64,000 nucleotides of DNA from Coenobita brevimanus (GCA_032717465.1 CM064690.1:9810093-9874092), one strand, 5' to 3'; shown: positions 44,451-55,880, numbered from the stretch's first letter. Notes: generated from the sequence alone by a model not told the origin. Numbers and translations are program-made.

Positions 44451-47431
44451 TTTTTTTTTTATGCGAGAAAGAAGGAACCAAAGGCCATGAGCCCGCAGTA
44501 ACAGTTCCCTCCAAGAGAAAAACAAAATACAATAGAGAGCCAAATTCAAGATCCGATCATTTTGAGATGCCTGGACACACTGCGTTTGAAAGACTGGAGA
44601 TCATAGGTAGCAGGAAACACAGACAGAGGGAGACAGTTCCTGAGCTGACCTGTTGCATAAATGAAAGACTGGGAGTAACGGTTAACTCTTGCATTAGAGA
44701 GTTGGACAGAAAAGGGATGAGAGTTTGCTGCCAGATGGGTGCTACGCGCCCGTCGTAGAGGTGGAGGAATGCAAGCAGACAGTTCAGAGGAGCAGTGACC
44801 ATTAAAGTAGTGATAGAAAAGAGATAAAGATGCAACAGTACGGCGAAGAGACAGAGGTTGAAGGGAGTCAGTAAGAGGAGGAGAGTTAATGAGACGAAAA
44901 ACCTTTGACTCCACCCTATTGAGAAGAGCTGTATGTGGAGAGCCTCCCCACACATGAGAGTTGTACTCCACACAGGGGTGGATAAAACCCCTGTATAGAG
45001 TCAACAATTGTGCAGGGGTAAAGAAAGAGCGGAGTCGGCTTAGCACACTGAATCTCTTGGAAGGAGATTTTACAAGAGATGTAATATGATCTTTCCAAGA
45101 TAAGTCCCGAGTAAATGAAACCCCAAGCATGTTCAAGGATGATGCAGGATTAAGCTGAATATTATTAAACATTAGTGGGTATACCTGTGGAAGATTTTGT
45201 CGGGTTGATTGGCGTAAGAACTGAGTCTTAGATGCATTAAAAACAACCATAGTATTTTTACCCTAGTCAGAGATACGAGCCAAGTCAGACATTAGGTGTG
45301 CCATAGCCTCATCCCTTGTTTGTTGAAGTAACTGTTGAGATGGGCGTTGTGGGAACCGAATGGAAAGGTGAAGGGTGGAGTTATCAGCGTATGAGTGGAT
45401 AGGGTTACATGTACAGCTTAGAAGATCATTGATGAATAAAAGGAAGAGAGCTGGTGATAGGACAGAGCCCTGAGGAACACCACTGTTGATAGATCTAGGA
45501 GAGGAACGATAGCCGTCTACAACAGTGGCTATAGAACGACCAGAAAGGAAGCTAGCGATGAAGGCACAGATAGAAGGATAGAAACCGTAGGAGGGCAGTT
45601 TGGAAATTAAAGATTTATGCCAGACTCGATCGAAAGCCTTTGAGATGTCAAGTGCAATGGCAAAGCTTTCGCCAAAGTCCCGAAAGGAGGATGACCAGGA
45701 GTCTGAAAGGTAGGTGAGAAGATCGCCAGTGGAGCGTCCCTGATGGAACCCGTACTGATGATCGGAAAGAAGGTTGTGATAAGAAAGATGCCTTAAAATT
45801 TTTCTATTGAGAATTGACTCGAAAACTTTTGAAATACAGGACGTTAAAGCAATTGGACGATAGTTGGAGGGTTGGGAGTGGTCACCCTTCTTTGGGACTG
45901 GCTGAATGAGAGCAAACTTCCAGCAAGAAGGAAAGATACAAGTTGACAGACAAAGGCGAAAGAGTTTGCCTAGGCAGGGTGTAAGCACAGAAGCACAGTT
46001 CTTGAGAACAACAGGAGGGACCCCATCAGGCCCATATGCCTTGTTAGTATTGAGGCCAGTGATGGCAGAAAATACATCAACTGAAGAAATTTTAATGTCA
46101 GCCATGAGGAAGTCAGAGGGGGGAAGTGATGGAGGAACAGCACCGGAATCGTCTAAGGTGGAATTGGAGGAGAAAGTCTGTGCGAAGAGATCTGCTTTAT
46201 CAGTAGAAGAAATAGCTACAGACCCATCAGAGTAGAAAAGAGGAGGGAAGGATGATGAGGTAAAGTTGTTAGAAAGATTTTTGGCAAGGTGCCAGAAGGA
46301 GCAGGAAGAATTCGAGTTGGAGAGTTGAGAGCATTTAGTATGGATGAAATTATTTTTAGCAGAGCGAAGAACAGACTTAGCACGATTCCGGGCAGAAACG
46401 TAAAGATTATGTGATTCAGGGGTGGGTTGGCTCCGGTACCTTTTGTAGGCCCTCTCCTTGTTGCGGACAGCATTAGAACAAGTGTGATTAAACCAAGGCT
46501 TTCTTGCGTTAGTCAAAGGATATGAGAAAGGAATGTATGCTTCTATGCCCGAGAGAATAACCTTCGTAATGCGCAAGGCACACTCAGATGGCTCCCGGCC
46601 ATGGAAGCAATAATCATTCCGGGGAAAATCAAAGAAGTACTGCCTGAGGGCCTCCCAGTCCGCGGCTCCAAAATGCCACAGACGACGTTTCCCTGGAGGG
46701 TCCACAGGCCGTACCGGAGTGATAGGACAGGTTAAGGTAATAAGGTTGTGATCGGAGGAGCCCAACAGAGAGAAAAGATTAACAGAGTAAGCAGAAGGAT
46801 TAGTTGTGAGGAAGAGGTCAAGTATGTTGGAGCTCTCTCCAAGGCGGTCAGGGATACGGGTAGCGTGCTGTACAAGCTGCTCTAGGTCATTAAGGATAGA
46901 AAAGATGTAGGCTTGTTCACCAGGTGGATCCGTGAAAGGAGAGGAGAGCCAAAGGTGGTGGTGAACATTGAAATCTCCTAGAATGGAGATTTCAGAGAAA
47001 GGAGAAATAGATAGAATGTGTTCCATCATAGAAGTAAGATAGTCGAAGAATTTTTGATAGTCAATAGAATTAGGGGATAAGTAAACAGCACAGATATATT
47101 TAGTCAGAGAATGACAGGAAAGCCGAAGCCAGAGTGTAGAGAATTCAGAAGAATCGAGTTCAGGAACATGAGAGCAAGATAAGTCATTACGTATATATAC
47201 ATAACAGCCACCTTTGGCTTTAAAATGAGTATAGAGAAAGTAGGAGGATAAAGAAAAGGGTTTGCTGTCAGTTGCCTCAGACAGCTGAGTCTCCGTTAGA
47301 AAAAGAAGGTGAGGTTTAGAGGAGGAGAGGTGGTGCTCAACAGAGCGAATGTTAGAGGAAAGGCCACGAATGTTGCAGAAATGAAGAAGAAGAGAGTCAG
47401 ACAGTGGTTCCAGGCACCTCGAGTCGTCACC

Positions 47432-47433
<2 letters not shown>
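44451..47433 (-). mobile_element. LINE-A copy 3, near full-length jockey-like element
   Basis: Minus strand, 2983 bp, with its polyA tail seen as T at 44451-44460. It is the longest of the four copies and extends through the start of the endonuclease. The 5' end abuts a (GA)n tract at 47433-47477. It serves as the reference for the family within this window. Confidence 0.9.
44546..47403 (-). pseudogene. LINE-A ORF2 copy 3: APE endonuclease-RT, one nonsense codon
   Basis: About 950 codons in a single frame. The endonuclease starts with CNIRGLSSN and LLFLTETQL (about 47240-47380) and continues with [10 protein letters not shown] (about 46960) and LGSSDHN (about 46750). RT motifs: [50 protein letters not shown] and [14 protein letters not shown]. 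The catalytic box at 45380-45391 is YADN, so the second Asp is lost. The frame has one stop, TAG at 45263-45265, at a Trp position conserved in the other copies, then continues in the same frame to the natural end at 44546. The protein would nick DNA and reverse-transcribe the element RNA. As it stands it is inactive because of the stop and the active-site change. Confidence 0.9.

Positions 47434-47477
<44 letters not shown>
47433..47477. repeat. (GA)n microsatellite
   Basis: About 22 GA units at the 5' edge of LINE-A copy 3. Confidence 0.95.
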
Positions 47478-47480
<3 letters not shown>

Positions 47481-47644
47481 TTATATAAATGAGAGCACTC
47501 TAATCCTATTTGTTCTAGTTAAATCTTTGTTTCGACTCCAGAAGGACCATGGACCTCTCATGCTTTTGAAGAGGGATTATAAGATTTATATTTCAGCTTT
47601 CACAGACTAATGCACAGTATTTGTGCGCACTTGTTTAATATTAG

Positions 47645-48005
47645 CGGTGACGTCAAATGACCTTCGACTGGTGACCTCAAGTGACCTCAGAGGTCAACCT
47701 CGCTTATCCTCTGTCCAAACTGGAGGTCATGTAAGTCTCCATGCCAAAAATTGGGCTGTTGGGTTCAGTCGTTCCAGCGTGTATTACCGCTGACCTCAAA
47801 TGACCTCCAACTATTGACCTCAAATGACCTCGGAGGTCAACCTCACATAGCCTATGTCTGAACTGGAGGTTATTTGAATCTCTGTGCCAAAAATTTGGCT
47901 GCAGGGTTACCCAGCGTTGCCCTGGCCAAAAAGGCGAACGGTCTACCGGTGACCTCAAATGGCTCAGATCTGAATTTTGACTCCCCCAAATTAATCCTTG
48001 GGTCA
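47645..48005. repeat. Tandem repeat rich in TGACCT/AGGTCA half-sites
   Basis: About two and a half units (starts near 47645, 47787 and 47945). Each has TGACCTCAAATGACCT-type direct repeats spaced by four bases (DR4). The first two also have TGACCT-N3-AGGTCA everted pairs. AGGTCA is the core half-site of many nuclear receptors. The array may be only a dispersed repeat, and regulatory activity is not shown. Confidence 0.6.
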
Positions 48006-48100
48006 CCCTGATTCAGAATATATATGGGTCTTCTGGTCTCTGGCCCTTGGTTTGGGTGTGATTGAAGGATAAACAAACAATGTGGCACTTATATATATAG

Positions 48101-48281
48101 CCCATTGGATCCCCGGGGTGCTGGGCGAGGCATGGCACGGGGCGGGTGCTAGGTGTACTGGCCTCCGCCTATCGGCTCATAGTCGCGAAGCTCGTAGGTC
48201 CCTACCCGGGGGTTCCCTACTTTATACAGACTTGAAAAATCCCAGTTCTGTCCAGTATTCCGGACACTGGGCTCCAATGGG
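48101..48281. mobile_element. piggyBac-type MITE, twin 1
   Basis: 181 bp, from CCCATTGGATCCC at the left to GGGCTCCAATGGG at the right; these ends are inverted repeats of each other. The right flank is TTAA (48282-48285). The left flank is ATAG, probably a mutated TTAA. No coding capacity. Confidence 0.8.
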
Positions 48282-48313
48282 TTAAAGAGACCGACGGGTT
48301 TGTCAGTCATTAA

Positions 48314-48494
48314 CCCATTGGATCCCAGGGGTGCTGGGCGAGGCATGGCACTGGGTGGGTACTAGGCGTACTCCCCTCCGCCTATCGGCTCATAGTCGCG
48401 AAGCTCATAGGTCCCTACCCGGGGATTCCCTACTTTATACAGACTTGAAAAATCCCAGTTCTGTCCAATATTCCGGACACTGGGCTCCAATGGG
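48314..48494. mobile_element. piggyBac-type MITE, twin 2
   Basis: 181 bp, the same length as twin 1 and nearly identical to it, in the same orientation. The left flank is TTAA (48310-48313); the right flank is TTAT (48495-48498), running into (TA)n. The spacer between the twins is 32 bp (48282-48313) and has TTAA at both ends. Confidence 0.82.
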
Positions 48495-48555
<61 letters not shown>

Positions 48556-48612
48556 ATATCTATCTATCTATATCTATCTATCTATCTATCTATTTATCTA
48601 TCTATCTATATA
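48495..48612. repeat. (TA)n-(TATC)n microsatellite
   Basis: A TA tract of about 55 bp followed by TATC units. Confidence 0.95.
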
Positions 48613-48615
48613 TCA

Positions 48616-48987
48616 TCATCATCAACCGTTGAGGTCCACTGCAGGACTAGCCTGTCCCTACCGAAGCAGGGACGATACAGCCAATGTATCACTACCTAGT
48701 GGCTTAAGCTCTCTGGTAGAGACTGTATGTAGGGTAAGAAGTGCTTATTAGTTTGACTATAGTGTTGTAGTGGCTTTGGATGAGTGTGTAGTCTGTGAAC
48801 CAAGTGTAATCGGCCCGCCTTGAGCCGACTGGGTGCAAGCATACTAGTATGCGACACTGGTTCAATCGCAGCACCCTTTATGTCCGTCAAAGCGGTCAGT
48901 GGCTCAGGGAACGCTTCCCAAAGTTTTTACAACTCTGGCATCCACCTGCGTGTGAGACGCACACTCTACCACTGTACCACAGAGGCT

Positions 48988-48990
<3 letters not shown>
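48616..48990 (-). mobile_element. Composite SINE (SINE-3): tRNA-Val-like head, RTE-like tail
   Basis: Minus strand: the head reads GCCTCTGTGGTACAGTGGTA then GTCTCACACGCAGG (about 48930-48988), close to the A box and anticodon arm of tRNA-Val(CAC). The 3' end reads CTGCAGTGGACCTCAACGG followed by GATGATGATG (48616-48648), similar to the RTE-style 3' end at 49939-50025. TA tracts lie on both sides. On the plus strand a B-box-like GGTTCAATC occurs near 48860. Not a functional tRNA, because the T arm does not follow the head. Confidence 0.6.

Positions 48991-49055
<65 letters not shown>
48990..49055. repeat. (TA)n microsatellite
   Basis: Uninterrupted TA units next to SINE-3. Confidence 0.95.
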
Positions 49056-49057
<2 letters not shown>

Positions 49058-49728
49058 CCGCCCTCTCCAGTCTTCTCCCTTCCAATCTTCCTTTTTTTAT
49101 TTCCCTTAAGGCCCTCCACTTTCACCTGTGTTCTTTTATTTTATTCCCTTGTTATTCACCACTTGTTCTCACCGACCTAATTCCAACATTACTCCTTTGA
49201 CCTCTTGCAGGTTAGCCTAGATCTTCCTCTCTGCTCCATGTCGTCACAGTCAGGAGCATTTCCTGCAAATCCGAGTGTATGGGTAAATACAGATCTACGC
49301 ACCGTCTGAAATGACCACACGTCTGGGTTGAAATTCTCGAACGTATTTACGATACATTCCCTGTCGTTATTCGCATATGTTGTGCACGATGGACATGGAA
49401 CAGTCTTTGCAGGTCTCGTTCTATCTTTTTAAAAATCTGAACTAGGAAAAGAGAATCATGGAAACATAGACATGTTTTCTAAGTGAAGGACAAAAGAAAA
49501 AAAAGTGCAGAATATTCCCACGTCTGTTGCTCTTCCTGCAAAAGCTAATCTAAGGTACGATAGAGAATCAGTGGTAAATATGACAAAGAAACCCATTCTT
49601 GAGCCAAATCTCACACACACCTCTTCCTTCTGCAATGCATCAGACACATCAGTGAGGACAAAGGATTTGACTGAGGCTATGGCAAGCTGCATTAAATGTT
49701 TCTCTGCTGTGTTGGTGGACTAAACCAG
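49056..49728. other. Unassigned sequence
   Basis: A plus-strand frame at 49505-49723 (72 codons) has ordinary amino-acid composition but no domain I recognise. Nothing else is evident. Confidence 0.4.
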
Positions 49729-49910
49729 TACTTCTCAACGTGGGCCATATGCCCCCCACTTTCCGGGAACCATGTTTTATTTCTAGGGGGATATGTGGTA
49801 ATATAGGAACACTGGGGGTCCACAGTAAGTTTCTAAGGGGACTACCAAAATTTAACTGCCAGGCGCATGACCAAGTTTTCATAATCCCCACATTATTTCT
49901 CTGGTAATTT
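49729..49910. mobile_element. Possible hAT-type end remnant
   Basis: The stretch CCAGTACTTCTCAACGTGGG followed by a CCCCCC run resembles the ends of some hAT families (CAGTGGTTCTCAACC-type). No matching opposite end or target duplication was found. Confidence 0.3.
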
Positions 49911-49936
49911 CAGCAGCATAAATTATTACCGGTATA

Positions 49937-49938
<2 letters not shown>

Positions 49939-49970
<32 letters not shown>

Positions 49971-50025
49971 TGCCATTGCAAGTTCACTGCCAAGCAAAGG
50001 CCTCCTCCAAACTTCTCCACGAAAA
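49939..50025 (-). mobile_element. RTE-like LINE or SINE 3' end with (GAT)n tail
   Basis: A CATCATCAT run (about 49939-49970) followed by CCATTGCAAGTTCACTGCCA and AAAGGCCTCCTCC, the inverse of a 3' end GGAGGCCTTT...GCAATGG(GAT)n. Only the terminal part is present, directly before the CR1-like LINE. Confidence 0.55.
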
Positions 50026-50029
50026 AGTG

Positions 50030-52114
50030 AAAGAAACAGAGAGCCAAGATAAGGTCCCAGACAATCGCAGAGCTGATTTCACCAGGCTCAGAGCGCCACT
50101 TACAACTGCGGATTGGAATCAAATGTCTGAAACCGATGACGTAAACCAAACATGGGGAATATTCACCAAAAAACTTAATGAAGCGGTAAAGGCATGTGTG
50201 CCACTTCGTAACAGGCGCCCGACTGGTAATAGTAAACCAAAGTGGTGGTCCAGTGAAATTAAAAGTTGCTTAATAGCCAAAAAACATGCTTACTATAAAT
50301 ATAAAACTACACAAAATAATGATAATAACTTACAGTACGATAATCTACTTCGCATCTTGAAAAGATTTATCAAAGAAAGAGAGCACTGGAGATCCACAAT
50401 ACTAATACGTGCAAAGCAAATCCTGAAGACTTTTACAGTTATATTAGAAAGAAAAAGGTTGTGACTACATCAATAGGCCCTCTAGAAACGAACAGTGGCA
50501 AACACACAGAAAATGAGGTTGAAATGGTGAACATTCTTAACTATTACTTTGCGTCTGTATTTACAGCAGAAAACACCACCAGAAACCTACTGTTGCCCAT
50601 AAACCAAGAAAATAGCATGGTCCTCATTAACTATGCTCTCCGCAATAGCGATATCCTTTTCAGCCATAAATAGTACAAACATAAACAAAACCCCTGGCCC
50701 TGATAAAATATCATCGAGAATTCTCAAAGAAGCAAAAATTAACTTACTGTTGCCACTCTCTGTCTTATTCAATAAATCGTCAAATACAGGGAAAGTCCCA
50801 TGCATATGGAAACTAGCAAATGTAACACCAATTTTCAAAAACGGAAATAAGTTGCACCCAGGAAATCACAGACCAATCAGCTTAACATTAATAGTGCACA
50901 AGTTAATGGAAACAATCATGAGAGATAAAATAGTAAATTACCTAGAAGAAAGTAATATAATTAAAGATGCGCAGCATGGATTCAGACATTGTTGTTCATG
51001 CTTAACTAATTTACTGGACTTCTTCCATGATGTTTGCAAATCATGTGATCACTCAAGGGCAGTAGATATAATTACTCTGATTTTCAGAAAGCATTTGCCA
51101 TTGTCCCTCGTAAGCGTCTCGTAAGCAAACTAGAAGCCCATGGATAATAGGAAATACGGAGAAACGGTTACAAGACTGGCTCTCAGACCGAAAACAGTGA
51201 GTTGTGATAAATGGAGAGGAATCCAAATGGCGTAATGTGATTAGCGGCGTTCCCCAGGGCTCAGTACTTGGACCGATACTTTTTATTGTCTACATAAACG
51301 ACATAGATGAGGGTCTAAATTGTAAAATATCCAAATTTGCAGATGATACTAAAATAACCAGTAAATTAACTTCAAAGTTACAGTGGCAACAGTTACAAAA
51401 TGACCTTAATACTTCGGCAAGCTGGGTAGAAAAATGTCAAACGAAATTCAACATAGAAAAATGTAAAGTACTTCATATTGGAAGTTACAACGTCCATGCA
51501 AATTACAAAATAAACAATATCCAGTTATCAAGTACAGACAATGAAAAGGATCTTGGTGTGAAATTATTAAAAGACTTCAAACCCTGTAAGCAGTGCACTG
51601 AGGTGGTGAAAATGCAAACAAGCTGGTGGGTTTTATTGGAAGAACTTTTGATTTTAAATTGGAAAAAGTCATACTTGCCTTGTACAACTTGCTAGTTCGC
51701 CCCAATCTTGAGTATTGTGTGCAATTCTGGTCTCCATACTACAGAAACGACATAGAAAAATTAGAGAAAATACAGGGAAGAAGCACAAACATGATACCAC
51801 GACTGAGAAACAAACCATATGAGGAAAGCCTTGAAGAACTTAAATTATTTAGCCTATAGTCTTTCCAAAATATCGAGATCGTTTGGGCATTGTCCCTCAT
51901 GGGAATTCCCCGACCCCTGACGTTGCCACACTTTCTACTGGGCAAATTATCGGATTAGAGACATAGCTCAAGGGACAACCATGACTCCCAGGTCACTACC
52001 TCTCTCTCTCTCTCTCTCTCTCTCCATATGAAATCTACATTTTATTTAGATTTATTTCTATAAAAAGTCTATACGGTTTTATGAATTATTAGAATTTGAG
52101 AAAAAGCCTCCTGA

Positions 52115-52173
<59 letters not shown>

Positions 52174-52950
52174 TGCATACGAAATCAACATTTCACAGAG
52201 ATTTATTTCTATAAAAAGTCTATACAGTTCTTTGAAAAGTCTATATGAGTAACAGGGGTTGGAGTGTCCATCTTTGATGGCGATCAGAGAGGAAATGACC
52301 TGCGGATTAACACTGACCCATCCTCACTGACTCACCTACAAACGTGACAGCATTGGAAAGCAACTTTGCCAAGTGTTGTGATATTTATAAAAAGTCATTG
52401 TTATTATTAAAAACAACAGACATTTCTTACACTATATAGCCTTATTAGAGAATTATATACATATATACTGAATATAAATTTCATTTAGAAGCAGTAAATA
52501 GCTGACATGAGACAGAGGGGTGTGTTTTCGTATAGATTCGACAGGAACATGGGTCGGGGAATTCCCGTAAGGGACAACGCCCAAACGATCTCGATATTTT
52601 GGACAGACTATAACGAAACACAGGTTAAGAGGTGACCTTAATGAAGTTTTCAAAATCATGAAGGGATATGACAACTTAGACATGAATAAATATTTTGAAA
52701 TAGACTGGTCGAGTCAAACCAGGAGTAATGGCTGCAAATTTTATGGGAAAGCATTTCCAATCCCATGAAGCAAAATACTTCTTCTTTAACAGAGGCATCA
52801 ATATCTGGTACAGATTACCCTCAGATACCGTGAACAGTATCGCATTTAAAACATTAAAAAACAAAATAGACAAGTATTTGCACAAGAATCATCAGCTGAT
52901 TTTTTTCTGTTCATATAACTTACTTTCACCAGCTACGTTTAAATTCATTC
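50030..52950 (+). pseudogene. CR1-like RT protein, multiply broken
   Basis: The pre-RT region has NQTWGIFTKKLNEAVKACV and KPKWWSSEIKSCL (50135-50280). RT segments: NKTPGPDKISSRILKEA (about 50685), GNHRPISLT, DAQHGFRHCCSC, and a damaged LIFRKHLPLS at motif A (about 51075). Then [20 protein letters not shown] (51243-51305) and KFADDTKI (about 51330-51355), so the FADD catalytic box is intact. The C-terminal part has RPNLEYCVQFWSPYYRND and EKLEKIQGRSTNMIPRLRNK. After the MITE come RLRGD-like and KYFFFNRGINIWYRLPSD segments (to about 52900). Stops and frameshifts at about 50460, 50670, 51120 and 51590 show long decay. Confidence 0.83.
51855..52612. mobile_element. 754-bp MITE with TA target duplication (Tc1/mariner-type)
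   Basis: The element is 51857-52610. The first 60 bp (51857-51916) and last 60 bp (52551-52610) are inverted repeats with four mismatches, starting TAGTCT-TCCAAAATATCG. TA lies on each side (51855-51856 and 52611-52612). Removing the element and one TA leaves a continuous CR1 coding context, so the boundaries are exact. The interior has (CT)n tracts (about 52000-52024 and 52135-52168). A roughly 60-bp block (ATTTCTATAAAAAGTCTATA) occurs twice, near 52050 and 52200. No transposase is encoded. Confidence 0.9.
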
Positions 52951-53010
52951 CCCTTTTGTCTACAAGACACTCTGTAAACTTAACATACCAGTACATAGAG
53001 TCGTGGCACG

Positions 53011-53391
53011 TCATTATATACTTTTAAATTAATTAAATGCAGAGAAAGTAATATAAGCACAGATTAGGATCTGCACATATAGTCCTGAGTTAACGGTCTC
53101 TACTCTTACTTTCAACCTGTGATGGGCTGTGGATCACTGAGGGTCCCTGTTAGCTAAGTGACCACCATTGGGATTTTTTTAACATACCCGGGGTCACTGC
53201 TTCAGATGGTAACTTGTGAACTTGTCCTGCATGAGAGAGTTCCTTGTCGCAGTGGACTGAATGAAGCTGGAGCCTGAATGACTGCTGCCTACCTTAAAAG
53301 CACCAGGCAAGGCTGCTGCACCACCCCTGAAGATCCAAACCGGGCACTGTGTAATTTCCACGTTATGTGTACTGACACCCCGATAACGTCT
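53011..53391. other. Unassigned sequence
   Basis: No recognisable coding or repeat content between the CR1-like and RTE-like LINEs. Confidence 0.4.
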
Positions 53392-54250
53392 ATCTATCTA
53401 TCTATTGCCAGACGCCTCAATCCCGTTTGGGGTGGCCACAAACAAATCTACTCCAAGTCGCCCTGTCCCCCGCCATTTCACTGCCCTGCTCCCAACTCAC
53501 ACCCCCCTCTCTCATATACCTCTCCACCCCATCCCTCCATCTCATCCTCGGCCTCCCCCTCCCTCTTCCCCCCTCCACCTCACTCACATACACTCTCTTC
53601 GTCAGTCTTTCACCCTCCATCCTCTCCACATGGCCAAACCACCTCAGTGTGTTCCTCATAACGCTTCCTATCACATCCACATCCACACCACAACGCTCCT
53701 TTATATCCTCATTCGTCAGCCTGTCTCTCCATGTGACTCCACAGGCTCCTCTTAAATAACTCATTTCCACTGCTCTCACTCTTGACTTGTGTCCTTCCAA
53801 CAATGTCCAAGCTTCACTTCCGTACGTTAGAGTTGGTATCACAATACTGTCATGTAGTAACTTTTTCACTTCCATGCTCACTTCCCTGTTTCTTACCACT
53901 GTTTTCAAGGAACCAGCAACCTTTCTTCCCTGCTGTACCCTTTCAAGCACTTCACCCTCCAAACCTCCATCCTTACTCATCACACTACCCAAATACTTAA
54001 ACGTACTCACATTTTCCAATTCCTCACCATCCAACCTCGCTGTACATTCACTAACTTCACCTCTCTCAAAGACCATCACTTTACTCTTCCCTACATTCAC
54101 CTTTAGGTTCCGTTTCTTACACACTCTCTCAAACTCATCCACCAAGCCTTGCAGCTCCCCTTCGTCTTCACTCAACAACACAGTATCATCTGCAAACAAC
54201 AGTACAGGGAGTTTCCAAACACTATCCTCTCTCACCAGGGCCACTCCAAC
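53392..54250 (-). pseudogene. RTE-like LINE (LINE-D) copy 2, 5'-truncated with open frame
   Basis: A minus-strand frame of 275 codons (53417-54244) is intact. It starts within the RT at LLFADDTVLLSEDE, so the catalytic FADD box is present near 54185-54200. It continues with KNLKVNVGKSKVM-like sequence (here KRNLKVNVGKSKVMVF), FKYLGSVMSKDGG, RQ-type linker QQGRKVAGSLK, VIPTLTYGSEAWT, LRGACGVTWRDRLTNEDIK, TLRWFGHVERMEGERL and GRGRPRMRWRDGVERY. The tail reads (ATAG)n on the minus strand (TCTA units at 53389-53405). All RT motifs before the catalytic box are missing, so despite the clean frame it cannot be functional. Confidence 0.82.
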
Positions 54251-54920
54251 ATAATGTCATACCGTAGTTATTAATGATGAGGATTATTTTCTCTTTCAGG
54301 TTATTCAAACTGGTAGCTTATAGATAAAGTATTATAGAATTTAACTTTTCCTTTCCAGTCTCTCCTATGAAATTTCCATGTCAGTTTTTCCATGCTGCAT
54401 GGTGGTTTTTCTCACTTTTTCCTGGAGGGTTTGGAGGTTTTTGCATTACTATCCTTATCCTTCAGCATGTAGAGTTAGATCTAGTAGTCATAGTTTACCC
54501 TGTAACAAGCAGCCTCGAAAGGACCATAAGGTCTGTTGCGTTTGCTTTCCTTTGTATTCCTTTGAATTCCTTAACTGAGCCATTCTCTGCCATGTTTTCC
54601 CTGCAAACTTCTCTCTATCATCTCTTCCTCGCCTGTCTGGTCTTTTTTCATCCATGTTAACAATCTCTTGGAGTCTGATCAGTCAGCCTGTTGTTCCATC
54701 GGTTATCCCTTGTTCTCGCTACGTGACCTCCTTGTCTCCATTTCTGTTCTTTTACAACTTATATAATGTCTTTGAATTTTGTCTGCATTCTCACCCACGT
54801 TGATCTTTCTCTGTCTCATAAAGATATTCCCAACATTGACCTTTCCATTGCCATTTGAGAGTGGATTAGTTTCCATCTCACAACCGCACGTCATACTTGG
54901 AATAGTACATTCTTTTAATG

Positions 54921-54922
<2 letters not shown>
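54251..54922. other. Unassigned sequence
   Basis: Pyrimidine-rich on the plus strand, with CAGCCTCGAAAGGACCATAA near 54510. No domain is recognised. Confidence 0.4.
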
Positions 54923-55004
<82 letters not shown>

Positions 55005-55092
55005 TAGATAGATAGATAGATAGATATAGATAGATAGATAGATATAGATATAGATATAGATAGATAGATAGATAGATATAGATATAGATACA
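54923..55092. repeat. (TA)n-(TAGA)n compound microsatellite
   Basis: TA units to about 54963, then TAGA units with TATAGA variants to 55092. Confidence 0.95.
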
Positions 55093-55880
55093 GTGAAAAA
55101 GTCTTTGTATTTTAAACTGAATTTTATTTTCATGAGAAACAAATGATAATAATATAAATATGTGGAGATGGCAAAACCTGGAAACTTAACACATTCAAAG
55201 AACATATGGTTAGTCTCTTCTCTACCTCCATCCTGGAACACTCAGTGTGCATTTGATTACTATTTTCTCCGAACACAAGGCATGATTTCAGTGTTAGTGT
55301 TGTATGTTTAAATATTAAGTCCCAAAGTGGCATGCAATCCCATATTATTTTATTTTAATCTTCAGAGCACCTGTGTTTATTAGTTATGCTCAGCCTGCAT
55401 CCCACATTACTGAGTACATTAAGCAACAATATAGAAGAGGAAAAGATGCTCCATTTCTATAATTTGTTTCAGATATTGTCATAGAAACAGTGATCTTACA
55501 TCTAATTAACAGCTTAGTGTATAATTTTACGGCCATTAAACAGACGTTTCTCTATCCAACTGTCTATGCCTATGAGGAGGGGCCGCAGAAATAAATAAGG
55601 CTGAGAAGGTTGCCATTACATAAAAAAAAGTGTAAAAAAAAAAATGGTCTAAACGATGACGGCTTTTTCATGTTTTTTCGTGACTGAGTTAGATTATTTT
55701 CAAGTAAGTAATATCATGCAATTAACACACTTGTTCGGGCCTGAGGCAAAAACCCAAGTTCATAAATTCAGAAACGCTCAGAAGTAAACATGATTAGGGG
55801 AAAAGAAAAAAAAAGCGAATCCCATGTAGATAAGTTATATCGAGGAGAAAAATAAGACATTCGGTAAGTCACGCAGCGCA
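55093..55880. other. Unassigned AT-rich sequence
   Basis: No coding signal. On the minus strand near 55140-55240 a short frame has Cys/Phe-rich sequence (TNHMFFECVKFPGF) suggestive of a LINE zinc-binding C-terminus, but too little remains to call. Confidence 0.35.

Larger units (their letters stand above)
50026..53010 (+). mobile_element. CR1-like LINE, decayed, split by a MITE
   Basis: Plus-strand LINE with CR1-type protein signatures from the pre-RT region to the C-terminus. It is interrupted at 51855 by a 754-bp MITE, after which the same conceptual protein resumes at 52613. No endonuclease is recognisable at the 5' side. Confidence 0.85.
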
